A stretch of DNA of 37,034 bases from JAQVEM01 sp964595565 (GTDB taxonomy: Bacteria > Actinomycetota > Humimicrobiia > Humimicrobiales > Humimicrobiaceae). Position numbers and translations under genes: made by a program. How positions within the stretch are numbered: position 1 is the first letter of the stretch; each line of letters opens with the position of its first letter. The notes under the pieces were generated by a model. It was not told where the DNA came from, did not search any database, and saw nothing but the letters and a program-made list of their open reading frames with translations. Shown here one piece after another: positions 9,256 through 16,568 of the stretch. The stretch spans positions 1 through 37,034 of the forward strand of contig CAZQQX010000018.1 of assembly GCA_964595565.1 (NCBI GenBank), read 5' to 3'.

Positions 9256-10422
9256 TCAAGAATCAAGATAATTATTTTCCATAAATGTCTTTTCTGCTTC
9301 TGCAATTCCCGAGCCTATCTCAAATTGAAATCCGATTTCTTTTAACGTCATCTCCAGAGCACTGATTGCAATAATAACATCAAACATTCCAAAATATCCA
9401 AGATGCCCTATTCTTATTATTTTTCCCGAAAGTTTTCCCTGCCCTCCGGCGATGGTTACACCATATTTTACTCTCATAATTTTAGTAAGTTCCCTGGCAT
9501 CAATTCCTTCCGGAACAATAATGGAAGTTACCGAGAATCCCCTTTTATCTCTGTCTTTAACCAGAAGTTCCAGCCCGAGCTTTTCTGCTGCCTTCCGGGT
9601 AGCGAGCGCCATTACCCTGTGTCTGTTAAAAACTTTTTCCAGCCCCTCTTCCAGTAATAAATCCAGTGCCTTATTCATGGACACAATTATTGATATGCCC
9701 GGAGTCCAGGGTGATTGCGGCGGTGTTTTATGTAAATAATTTCTTGCCGTTGCCAGATCAAAATAAAACCTGGGAATATCTGACTTTTCATTAAGCTTCC
9801 ATGCTTTATCGCTAACACTGATAAATGCAATTCCCGTTGGTGCACTTAATGCCTTCTGAGAGCCGCCGATTACGACATCAAGGTTCCACTCGTCTGTCCT
9901 TAGGTCTGACGCTCCCAGGCCGCTTATAGCATCCACTATAAAAATTGCGGGATAATTTTTTACTATACTGGCTATAGTTTCAACATCATTTAAAGCTCCG
10001 GTTGATGTTTCACTAAACTGCAGTATAACTCCTTTTATCCCGGGGTTTTCATCCAGAATCTTTTTGATATCACCGGGTTCTGCTGTATCTCCCCATTCAT
10101 AATCAAGAGAAAAGACCTCCAGACCGTATTTTAAGGTCATCTTCTTAAATCTTTCACCGAAATTACCAATATTTACAACCAGCACTGCATCATCCCTGGA
10201 AAAGAAATTTACTATACTTGCCTCCATGGCACCTGTCCCTGAAGAAGTCAGTATGAAAACATCATTTTTAGTTTGCAATAATCTTTTTAATTTATCGGTC
10301 ACTTCAACAAAAATTTTTGAAAATTCAGGAGACCTGTGATGCATAAGAGGCCTGGCATGTTCAAGTAAAACTTCCTCGGATATAGGCGTAGGTCCCGGAG
10401 TCATTACATATTTTTTTATCAT
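9256..10422 (-). CDS. class V aminotransferase, probable phosphoserine or serine-type transaminase
   Basis: A 388-residue PLP enzyme of the alanine-glyoxylate/serine-pyruvate aminotransferase family. TPGPTP at 8-13 marks the N-terminus, VDAISGLGASD near 163 contains the PLP-ring Asp, and the Schiff-base lysine is K190 in GGSQKALSAP. Family members accept serine, alanine or glyoxylate. When the gene sits directly beside serA in organisms without a standard serC, it is often inferred to act as phosphoserine aminotransferase, and that is my favoured role here by context only. The ribosome site GAAGGGG is 6 bases from the ATG. It sits between ilvN and serA, 193 bases after ilvN, with a possible internal promoter in that gap. 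Confidence 0.85.
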   Translation of the reverse strand: MIKKYVMTPGPTPISEEVLLEHARPLMHHRSPEFSKIFVEVTDKLKRLLQTKNDVFILTSSGTGAMEASIVNFFSRDDAVLVVNIGNFGERFKKMTLKYGLEVFSLDYEWGDTAEPGDIKKILDENPGIKGVILQFSETSTGALNDVETIASIVKNYPAIFIVDAISGLGASDLRTDEWNLDVVIGGSQKALSAPTGIAFISVSDKAWKLNEKSDIPRFYFDLATARNYLHKTPPQSPWTPGISIIVSMNKALDLLLEEGLEKVFNRHRVMALATRKAAEKLGLELLVKDRDKRGFSVTSIIVPEGIDARELTKIMRVKYGVTIAGGQGKLSGKIIRIGHLGYFGMFDVIIAISALEMTLKEIGFQFEIGSGIAEAEKTFMENNYLDS

Positions 10423-10567
10423 ACTTTCCCCTTCTAAAAAAATTTTTTACAATTTTTAATTAAAACAATGAAATCCAGAATATATTTTTAACCTTTCAAC
10501 CTGTATATTTCTTCCGGCAATCTATTATTTTAACCGGGCCTTTATTTACCAGAGTATAAATATTCCC

Positions 10568-10596
10568 ATTTTAATAATTACAAACTTCTCTGTCAC
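10568..10596 (-). promoter_or_regulatory. candidate internal operon promoter
   Basis: Read on the minus strand: GTGACA (10591-10596), a 17-base spacer, TAAAAT (10568-10573). It lies in the 193-base gap between ilvN and the class V aminotransferase and could drive the aminotransferase-serA-leu-cimA section separately from ilvBN. Confidence 0.4.
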
Positions 10597-10615
10597 CATC
10601 CTGTTCTAAATTGAT

Positions 10616-11098
10616 TTAATACTTGCTGCCTCTGGTACACGCGATTTTGCCCGTCCTTATCAGCTCAAGTATTCCAAAAGGCTTTATCAGGTCCTCAAGG
10701 GCTTTAACCTTACTGCTGTTTCCGGTAATTTCGATTATTAGCGTCTTTTTACCCACATCCACTATATTTGCCCGAAAAATACTCACTATTTCCAGTATTT
10801 CGGGCCTGATTTTTGAATCGGCGGATACTTTTATAAGCACCAGCTCTCTTTCCACAATATTCTGAGGGTCTAGTTCCTTAATTTTTATTACATTTACCAG
10901 TTTGTATAGCTGTTTTATTATCTGTTCAATGCTCTGTTCTTCCGCTTCAACCTCCATTGTAATCCTTGAAGTTTTCTCATCTTCTGTTGGACCCACCGCA
11001 AGGCTTTCAATATTAAATCCTCTCCTGCTAAAAAGGCCGGATATTTTTGCCAGTACACCTGCCTTATTCTCAACTAAAACTGAAATAATATGATTCAT
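10616..11098 (-). CDS. ilvN: acetolactate synthase small (regulatory) subunit
   Basis: The regulatory partner of IlvB, conferring valine feedback inhibition. The 160-residue length matches the IlvH/IlvN small subunit of most bacteria. Residues 1-75 form the ACT domain, with the classic start ISVLVENKAGVLAKISGLFSRRGFNIESL. The C-terminal half is the ALS small-subunit domain (ERELVLIKV, IVDVGKKTLIIEITG). The start has a CAGGTGA ribosome site. It follows ilvB by 31 bases in the same operon. Confidence 0.96.
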   Translation of the reverse strand: MNHIISVLVENKAGVLAKISGLFSRRGFNIESLAVGPTEDEKTSRITMEVEAEEQSIEQIIKQLYKLVNVIKIKELDPQNIVERELVLIKVSADSKIRPEILEIVSIFRANIVDVGKKTLIIEITGNSSKVKALEDLIKPFGILELIRTGKIACTRGSKY

Positions 11099-11129
11099 AA
11101 TATCACCTGCTATCCATATAAGTTTTTCT

Positions 11130-12824
11130 CTAAATACATTCTAACATATCACTTATTGAGGAACCCGGTGCTACCATAGGATATACGTTCTCCTCTTTTT
11201 CTATCCAGAAATCAACCAGAACTACCTTATCAATTTCCAGAGCTTTTTTGATGGCACCTTCTATTTCATCTTTTTTTGTAACCCTTAAACCGACTCCTCC
11301 ATACGCCTCAATTAGTTTTACGAAATCAACGCTTCCATCAATAGAGGTACTGGAATATCTCTTATTCCAGAATAACTCCTGCCACTGTCTGACCATACCA
11401 AGATACCCGTTATTAAGAAGCATAATTTTAATATTTATTTTATTTGCAACTGCAGTAGCAAGTTCCTGCGAAACCATCTGTATGCTCCCGTCACCTGATA
11501 TATCAACCACCACTTTATCCGGCATTCCCGCTTTTGCACCAATTGACGCAGGCAGGCCAAAACCCATGGTTCCGAGCCCACCCGAAGTTATGAGTGTCCT
11601 TGGCCTGGTAAATTTATAAAACTGCGCAGCCCACATCTGGTTCTGGCCAACTTCTGTGCATATAATTGCATCTCCCCGGGTTAATTCATGTATTTTCTCC
11701 ACAATATAAGCGGGTTTAACCCCGTCTGAATCTCTGTCATATTTCAACGGATGGTCCTCTTTTAATTTTTTAATTCTTGATAGCCACCCTTTCCTGTCAG
11801 GCTTTCCCTTTTTGTCAATATATTTTTCATATTCATTTTTTAAATCAGTAAGAACTATCTTTGCATCTCCTACAATAGGAATCAGAGCCCTGATATTTTT
11901 ACCTATTTCTGCAGGGTCAATATCTATATGGATTACTTCCGCTTCCGGCGCAAACTCCGATAGCTTACCCGTGACCCTGTCGTCAAATCTAACCCCTACC
12001 GCGATAATTAGGTCTGTTTCTGTAAAAGCCAGATTTGCATACTTTGTTCCATGCATTCCGGCCATGCTTAAAGATAAGGGGTCTGTCTCCGGGAAAGAAC
12101 CCATTCCCAGAAGTGAATTTATTACCGGAATTTTACTGACCTCTACAAACTTTCGCAAAGCTTCACTTGCATTTGATAAAATTACCCCTCCGCCTGAAAA
12201 AATTACAGGTTTTTTGCTCTTCGCTATTTTTTTTGCTGCTTCTTTAATCTGTTTGAGGTTACCTCTAAGAGTTGGCTTATATCCGGGTAGCTCAATAGCC
12301 ACCTTAAAGTTATCATCAATTAAATCAGTAGTCAGGTCAACCGGTATATCAACTAAAACCGGACCGGGCCTTCCGGTGGACGCGACTAGAAATGCTTCAC
12401 TTATAACCTGCGGTAAATCTCTAATATCTTTTACCAGATAATTCTGCTTGGTTATTGGAGCGGTTATGCCTGTTATATCTGCTTCCTGAAAAGCATCCGT
12501 TCCAATCAGGTTGGTTCTGACCTGTCCTGTTATAGCAACTACCGGTATCGAATCCATCTGGGCATTGGCAATACCTGTTACCAGATTGGTTCCGCCCGGT
12601 CCCGATGTCGCTATACAAACACCGGTTTTTCCGGTTGCCCTGGCGTAACCATCCGCTGCATGCGCTGCTCCCTGTTCATGTCTTACCAGTATATGTCTGA
12701 TACCACTATCATATAATGCATCATACAGGGGAATGACCGAACCGCCGGGATAGCCGAATATGACCTCTACACCCTCTTTTTCTAAACATTTTACTATCAT
12801 CTGTGCGCCACTTATTTTACTCAT
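11130..12824 (-). CDS. ilvB: acetolactate synthase large (catalytic) subunit
   Basis: A thiamine-diphosphate enzyme that makes acetolactate from two pyruvates, or acetohydroxybutyrate from pyruvate plus 2-oxobutyrate. The 564-residue length is standard. The N-terminal domain has GYPGGSVIPLYDAL and the catalytic Glu in RHEQGAAHAADGYARATG. The C-terminal domain has the ThDP/Mg motif beginning GDGSIQM and ending LLNNGYLGMVRQWQ. As first gene of the operon it feeds LeuA and, with CimA products, isoleucine. The start has a GGGGTGA ribosome site and an extended -10 box just upstream. The partner genes ilvC and ilvD are not in this window. Confidence 0.97.
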   Translation of the reverse strand: MSKISGAQMIVKCLEKEGVEVIFGYPGGSVIPLYDALYDSGIRHILVRHEQGAAHAADGYARATGKTGVCIATSGPGGTNLVTGIANAQMDSIPVVAITGQVRTNLIGTDAFQEADITGITAPITKQNYLVKDIRDLPQVISEAFLVASTGRPGPVLVDIPVDLTTDLIDDNFKVAIELPGYKPTLRGNLKQIKEAAKKIAKSKKPVIFSGGGVILSNASEALRKFVEVSKIPVINSLLGMGSFPETDPLSLSMAGMHGTKYANLAFTETDLIIAVGVRFDDRVTGKLSEFAPEAEVIHIDIDPAEIGKNIRALIPIVGDAKIVLTDLKNEYEKYIDKKGKPDRKGWLSRIKKLKEDHPLKYDRDSDGVKPAYIVEKIHELTRGDAIICTEVGQNQMWAAQFYKFTRPRTLITSGGLGTMGFGLPASIGAKAGMPDKVVVDISGDGSIQMVSQELATAVANKINIKIMLLNNGYLGMVRQWQELFWNKRYSSTSIDGSVDFVKLIEAYGGVGLRVTKKDEIEGAIKKALEIDKVVLVDFWIEKEENVYPMVAPGSSISDMLECI

Positions 12825-13125
12825 AATAAAATCACCCCTGTACTTGTAACAACATTATAACAAATAATTTTGATAATTATATCACTTTTATCTGACTTTT
12901 TATAATTTATTTTAAAAAATTTTTTTTATTTTTAAAAAATTTATAACCATAAAATATTTAAACATAATACTGTTCAATTTATCGCCTGCCGGCTTTACTC
13001 CTTTTATATTTTAGAATTACATTTTCAAAATATCCCGATTATAAGGTATACAGAAATAAGAGTTACTTATAAAAGAATTCTCAGGATTATTGCTTCTAAT
13101 ATGCTGGTAACAACTATCCTGAAAA
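12825..13125 (-). other. AT-rich leader region of ilvB with competing hairpins
   Basis: No gene seen. On the minus strand a hairpin pairs 13128-13134 with 13114-13120 (7 bp, 7-base loop). A mutually exclusive hairpin pairs 13116-13122 with 13081-13087 (7 bp, 28-base loop). The first arm overlaps the stop codon of the preceding 55-codon ORF. Further down are an AAAAGGAG site without a start codon (near 13003), an A/T-only inverted repeat near 12915-12945, and an extended -10 box near 12858. No canonical GC-rich terminator with a U-run is visible. Confidence 0.4.
12854..12862 (-). promoter_or_regulatory. extended -10 promoter element before ilvB
   Basis: On the minus strand TGTTATAAT gives an extended -10, about 30 bases before the ilvB start. 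No good -35 is seen. If used, the leader would be only about 20 nt and would bypass the upstream leader ORF. Confidence 0.35.
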
Positions 13126-13293
13126 TTAGGATAGAATACCGACCAGAAGTAATAGACAGACTAAAATTAAAAGAATACAAACAGAAACAGTAGCAGCATT
13201 ATTTATACTAATCCAGCCGCTCCGACTTTTAAAACAGTTATTCAAAAACCTGTTTTCCAATTTTTTCAAAAATATTTTTCTATTTGTATCCAT
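13126..13293 (-). CDS. 55-codon ORF rich in Val/Ile/Leu: leader peptide or small membrane protein
   Basis: A 55-codon frame between ilvB and the protease gene, on the same strand as the ilv-leu operon. The N-terminal 30 residues are polar and basic (starting MDTNRKIFLKK). Residues 36-54 read VSVCILLILVCLLLLVGIL, with 15 of 19 being Val, Ile or Leu, and the frame ends there. Two readings fit: an attenuator leader peptide whose translation senses branched-chain aminoacyl-tRNAs, or a tail-anchored membrane protein. For the first: location, a promoter ahead (13324-13352), and competing hairpins at its stop codon. Against it: it is long for a leader, no Shine-Dalgarno is visible, and no clear terminator follows. 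The polar N-terminal half slightly favours a true protein. Confidence 0.45.
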   Translation of the reverse strand: MDTNRKIFLKKLENRFLNNCFKSRSGWISINNAATVSVCILLILVCLLLLVGILS

Positions 13294-13323
13294 AATAATC
13301 ATTAAAAGTTTATTTGAGGAAAT

Positions 13324-13352
13324 ATAATAACATAGATAAATTACTAAAACAA
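13324..13352 (-). promoter_or_regulatory. promoter ahead of the 55-codon ORF and the ilv operon
   Basis: On the minus strand: TTGTTT (13347-13352), a 17-base spacer, and TATTAT (13324-13329) preceded by TGT, giving an extended -10. Transcription would begin near 13316, about 23 bases before the 55-codon frame and 490 bases before ilvB. Confidence 0.5.
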
Positions 13353-13375
13353 TTAGAAAATAAAATAATTATAAA

Positions 13376-13415
13376 AAATAGAGTTTAAGTTTTATATAAA
13401 GCTTAAACTCTATTT
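13376..13415 (-). terminator. intrinsic terminator of the S1C protease gene
   Basis: A perfect 14-bp inverted repeat (13376-13389 with 13402-13415, 12-base loop), followed on the minus strand by a run of Ts. It sits about 90 bases after the protease stop codon and separates that gene from the ilv leader promoter. Confidence 0.7.
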
Positions 13416-13417
13416 AC

Positions 13418-13475
13418 CAGGCTGCCCCTTATGCGCTTTTACCCTTTACAGGGTTACTTAAATTTTTTTAGCCTG
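13418..13475 (-). other. structured 3' UTR element of the protease transcript
   Basis: Between the protease stop and its terminator, CAGGCT/AGCCTG (13418-13423 with 13470-13475) can close a stem. Inside it ACCCT/AGGGT (13441-13445 with 13450-13454, 4-base loop) forms a second hairpin. The G-rich stretch between them is unpaired in this model. I recognise no RNA family. Confidence 0.3.
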
Positions 13476-13503
13476 TGTAATTGTTATTATTGCAACTGAA
13501 ACA

Positions 13504-14628
13504 TTACTCAACAATATTAATTTCAGTCCCTTCTTTAAACTCATCTTCTTCCCCTCTATTTATTGCTTCCTGGGATTTTGACCTGTACTCCTGCACCAGA
13601 AGATGTCCCTGATTTAAATTCAATACCGCATTAAAATTTTCTATGGCTTCAGAATAATATTTTAATCTGTACATAATTAAGCCCTGTTTGAATTCTTCAT
13701 CTACCATTCCCTGCTTATTGGTAACTCCATTTTTACTCAACATTGCAGTGACATCAGAGCTGGGTCTCAAAAAATTTACATTTTCAGTCGTACCCATGGT
13801 AAGTACCCCGATCACCTCTCCGCTGTCATTTAAAACAGGACTTCCACTGTTGCCCGGAGCTGCTGTTATATCAACCTGTATAACTTCAGTGCCACCCACC
13901 ATCTTTTTTGCACTGGTCACACCGGATGCCACAGTCGGGGTCATTATACTTTCCACGCTTACCTCTGCTGTCCATGGATATCCAATAATGGTTATATTAT
14001 CCTGAATCTCGGTCATTGAGGAATCACCGAGCATAATGCCGGAAAGGGATCTTCCAGTAACCGGTGTTGTCCTGAGAATGGCTAAATCCCGCTGTTCCCA
14101 CGGGCTCAGGTCAATCAGTTCGGCTCTGGTATAATTTTCATTGGTGTTGTCAGGCAGACCGGCGGTTGCAGTATTAAACTGTACCCAGATTTCTCTATCA
14201 GGATCGGGTTTATTTTCACCCTCAATCCTGAAAGTGTTAAAAGCGTTATCCCAGTCCTCATCGGTAAATGTGGTTACATCATAATAATCATTTATATATG
14301 CTTCTATTATAGTATATTTTATCTCATCAACTGGAGTATCCACAACATGGGCTGCTGTAATTATATGCCCAGTATTCGGGTTTACACAGAATCCTGTCCC
14401 CCCGAGAGGTCCGTAATAGTATAATTCACTCCATTCATCATACCAGGCATCATATACATAGGCATAATAGTAGGTAGCTATATAGCAGACGGAGGGTTGT
14501 GCCAGAATAACTCTATCCTGGGAAGTAATTTCATATGATATTTCTTTTGTGCATCCGAAGACAGAAATGCCGGAGATAAAAACCAGAATTAATAAAGGTA
14601 CGAACCATTTAATTATTCTTTTATTCAT
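13504..14628 (-). CDS. trypsin-like (S1C/HtrA-type) serine protease lipoprotein
   Basis: A 374-residue secreted protease. The start at 14628 (AAAGGGGGA ribosome site) gives a lipoprotein signal peptide with lipobox VFGC, cysteine 26, so it is probably anchored outside the membrane. The catalytic triad is visible: H94 in ITAAHVVD, D181 in QRDLAILRT, S261 in APGNSGSPV. Unlike DegP/HtrA it has no PDZ domain. The C-terminal 60 residues form a TPR-like helical repeat (FKQGLIMYRLKYYSEAIENF). Between the lipobox and the His is a Tyr-rich stretch, and a long acidic insert lies between His and Asp. It has its own promoter and terminator, so it is a single-gene unit, divergent from the MnmA fusion. The substrate is unknown. 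Confidence 0.88.
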   Translation of the reverse strand: MNKRIIKWFVPLLILVFISGISVFGCTKEISYEITSQDRVILAQPSVCYIATYYYAYVYDAWYDEWSELYYYGPLGGTGFCVNPNTGHIITAAHVVDTPVDEIKYTIIEAYINDYYDVTTFTDEDWDNAFNTFRIEGENKPDPDREIWVQFNTATAGLPDNTNENYTRAELIDLSPWEQRDLAILRTTPVTGRSLSGIMLGDSSMTEIQDNITIIGYPWTAEVSVESIMTPTVASGVTSAKKMVGGTEVIQVDITAAPGNSGSPVLNDSGEVIGVLTMGTTENVNFLRPSSDVTAMLSKNGVTNKQGMVDEEFKQGLIMYRLKYYSEAIENFNAVLNLNQGHLLVQEYRSKSQEAINRGEEDEFKEGTEINIVE

Positions 14629-14698
14629 TAATCCCCCTTTGTAATCTGAGATTGATATTAATAACAATATTTATAATCATACATATATTATAATTTAA

Positions 14699-14727
14699 AT
14701 TATATTTTCTTTTTTTTTGAGAGTCAA
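14699..14727 (-). promoter_or_regulatory. promoter of the S1C protease gene
   Basis: On the minus strand: TTGACT (14722-14727), a 17-base spacer, TATAAT (14699-14704). The 5' UTR would be about 65 bases. Confidence 0.65.
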
Positions 14728-14916
14728 TAAAATTATTAAATTATTATTATATTTTTAATGATACTTATTATAAAAATTTTATAAAAATAATTATGAATAG
14801 TTGAAAATTTTGAAAATAACTTTCCTTTTCCAATATATTTACTTTAAAGACAGCCATAATAAAACTTTTTTACTTCCCATCTTCCAGGTTTAAATAATTG
14901 TAAGGAGCACAAAATT
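14728..14916. other. AT-rich divergent intergenic region
   Basis: Very AT-rich sequence between the protease promoter and the MnmA-fusion leader. I see no gene and no convincing promoter for the plus-strand gene, although several A/T tracts could serve. Confidence 0.3.
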
Positions 14917-14964
14917 ATGAAATTAAATACTAACATGTATAATATTCTATATAATATCCCGTAA
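14917..14964 (+). CDS. possible 15-codon leader peptide before the NifU-MnmA gene
   Basis: A 15-codon frame (MKLNTNMYNILYNIP) with a good AAGGAG ribosome site at 14902-14907. It ends 25 bases before the start of the NifU-MnmA fusion, whose own ribosome site is weak. Four of 15 codons are Asn. It could couple translation or act as a leader, but it may equally be chance in AT-rich DNA with one good Shine-Dalgarno. Confidence 0.3.
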   Translation: MKLNTNMYNILYNIP

Positions 14965-14989
14965 ACACACTGACATACAAACTGAGATC

Positions 14990-16471
14990 ATGGAAAATTT
15001 AAACAGACATTTTGAAAAAAGTTATAATACCGGTGAGATAACCGGGCCTGACGCTGTGGGAACAAGCAGAATTCCACGTGTTAAAGGCAACCGGGGTTAT
15101 ATAAAGCTAACCGGAAAAATAACCGGAAATATAATAAGGGATATAAAATTTAAAGCAGAAGGTTGTAACCACACAAAAGCAGCGGCCGGTTGTCTTACTG
15201 CTCTGGTCAAAAATAAAGACATGCTTGATTCCACTCTTCTAACCGGAAAAGACATAGAAGACCATCTGGGAGAATTTCCTCCGGGGAAAAAGCATGTTCT
15301 TGATACTGCAATAAACGCCCTTAATAATCTTATTACAGATTATTTTTCCGGGCCCCTTGCTTCAAATATTTATAAAGAAAATAAAAATAAAGTAGCAGTA
15401 GCTATGAGTGGGGGTATTGACAGTTCAATGGCCGCAAAGATTTTAAAGGACAGGGGCCATCAATTAATAGGCGTAACCTTAAAATTACTTCCCGATGATT
15501 TTTACCGGAAAAAGCACAGAAATAATTTAACACGGGAAAAAGATTTTAAAACCGCAAGAATGGTGGCATTAAAATTAAATACTCCCCATATAGTCCTGGA
15601 TTTAACCCGGCTATTTGAGGATAAGATAATTGAGCCTTTCTACGTTAATTATATAAAGGGGCTCACCCCCAATCCCTGCGTGGAATGCAATAAGTATATT
15701 AAATTTGGTATTCTTCTTGAAAAAGTTAAAAATTTTGGCGCAGCTTTTCTTGCTACCGGTCACTATTGCCGAATAGAAAAATCAAAAGACTCAGGATTAT
15801 ATGAACTAAAAAAAGGCGCCGATGAAAATAAAGACCAGAGTTACATGCTGTGGAGACTTGGCCAGGAGCAGATATCACGGATAAAAACTCCTCTGGGAGA
15901 ATTTTCAAAAATTAATATAAAAAAGGAAACCAGAAAAATTTTTCCCTTCCTGGAAGACAAAAATGAAAGCCAGGATATCTGCTTTATACCCGAAAATAAT
16001 TATCATTCATTCATAAAGTCCAGATTAAGGGACATTAAAGAAGGGCCGATACTGGACACCGGAGGTAACATTATCGGTACTCATAAAGGATATTTTTTTT
16101 ACACTATCGGACAGAGAAAAGGACTGGGCATAAGCCACACTGAGCCTCTTTATGTAAAAGAAATATTACCGGATAAAAATATAATAGTAGCTGGCGAGGA
16201 AAAAGATATAATGCAAAAAACATTTAATGTAACAAAAAGCAATTTTATTGCCGGAAACCCTCCCGGAAAAATTTTCAGGGCAACAGTAAAGATAAGATAT
16301 AAAAGCAATGAATCTCCAGCAGAAATAAAAATTACCAGCAAAAATACAGCAGCCATAATTTTTGATGAGCCGCAAAAAGCAATCACCCCGGGCCAATCGG
16401 CTGTTTTTTATCACGGTGATGCGCTTTTAGGAGGAGGTGTGATTACAAAAATAACATCTGGCAGAGCCTGA
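14990..16471 (+). CDS. mnmA: degenerate NifU/IscU domain fused to tRNA 2-thiouridylase MnmA
   Basis: A 493-residue two-domain protein. Residues 131-493 are a full-length MnmA, the ATP-dependent enzyme that puts sulfur on U34 of tRNA-Lys, -Glu and -Gln. The PP-loop is AMSGGIDSS (138-146), the catalytic cysteine C233 lies in NPCVECNKYIKF, and the second cysteine C331 in SQDICFIP. DQSYMLW and YTIGQRKGLGI are also intact. Residues 1-122 match the IscU/NifU N-terminal scaffold (HFEKSYNTGEITGPDAVG, then IRDIKFKAEGC). Of the three cluster-binding cysteines only the middle one (C59) remains. The first (ACGD in IscU) reads GNRG here, and the last (HC) reads HV at 102-103. A role in sulfur transfer to MnmA or docking of a cysteine desulfurase is plausible inference; cluster assembly is unlikely. 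No iscS is nearby. Confidence 0.93.
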   Translation: MENLNRHFEKSYNTGEITGPDAVGTSRIPRVKGNRGYIKLTGKITGNIIRDIKFKAEGCNHTKAAAGCLTALVKNKDMLDSTLLTGKDIEDHLGEFPPGKKHVLDTAINALNNLITDYFSGPLASNIYKENKNKVAVAMSGGIDSSMAAKILKDRGHQLIGVTLKLLPDDFYRKKHRNNLTREKDFKTARMVALKLNTPHIVLDLTRLFEDKIIEPFYVNYIKGLTPNPCVECNKYIKFGILLEKVKNFGAAFLATGHYCRIEKSKDSGLYELKKGADENKDQSYMLWRLGQEQISRIKTPLGEFSKINIKKETRKIFPFLEDKNESQDICFIPENNYHSFIKSRLRDIKEGPILDTGGNIIGTHKGYFFYTIGQRKGLGISHTEPLYVKEILPDKNIIVAGEEKDIMQKTFNVTKSNFIAGNPPGKIFRATVKIRYKSNESPAEIKITSKNTAAIIFDEPQKAITPGQSAVFYHGDALLGGGVITKITSGRA

Positions 16472-16533
16472 ATAACTTTTAGAATAATAAATAACTCAAA
16501 CAAAAAAATAAACAAATAAAATTTAAAATCCTA

Positions 16534-16562
16534 TTGACATTACTGTTGCTATCTGCTATATT
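16534..16562 (+). promoter_or_regulatory. strong promoter of the structured RNA
   Basis: A consensus TTGACA at 16534-16539, an exactly 17-base spacer, and TATATT at 16557-16562 preceded by TGC (extended -10). It is the best promoter in the window and has no protein-coding gene directly behind it. Confidence 0.75.
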
Positions 16563-16568
16563 ATAAAT

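Noticed and set aside
12825..13503. T-box leader controlling ilvB
   Set aside because: No T-box sequence, specifier-loop context or AG bulge was found on the minus strand.
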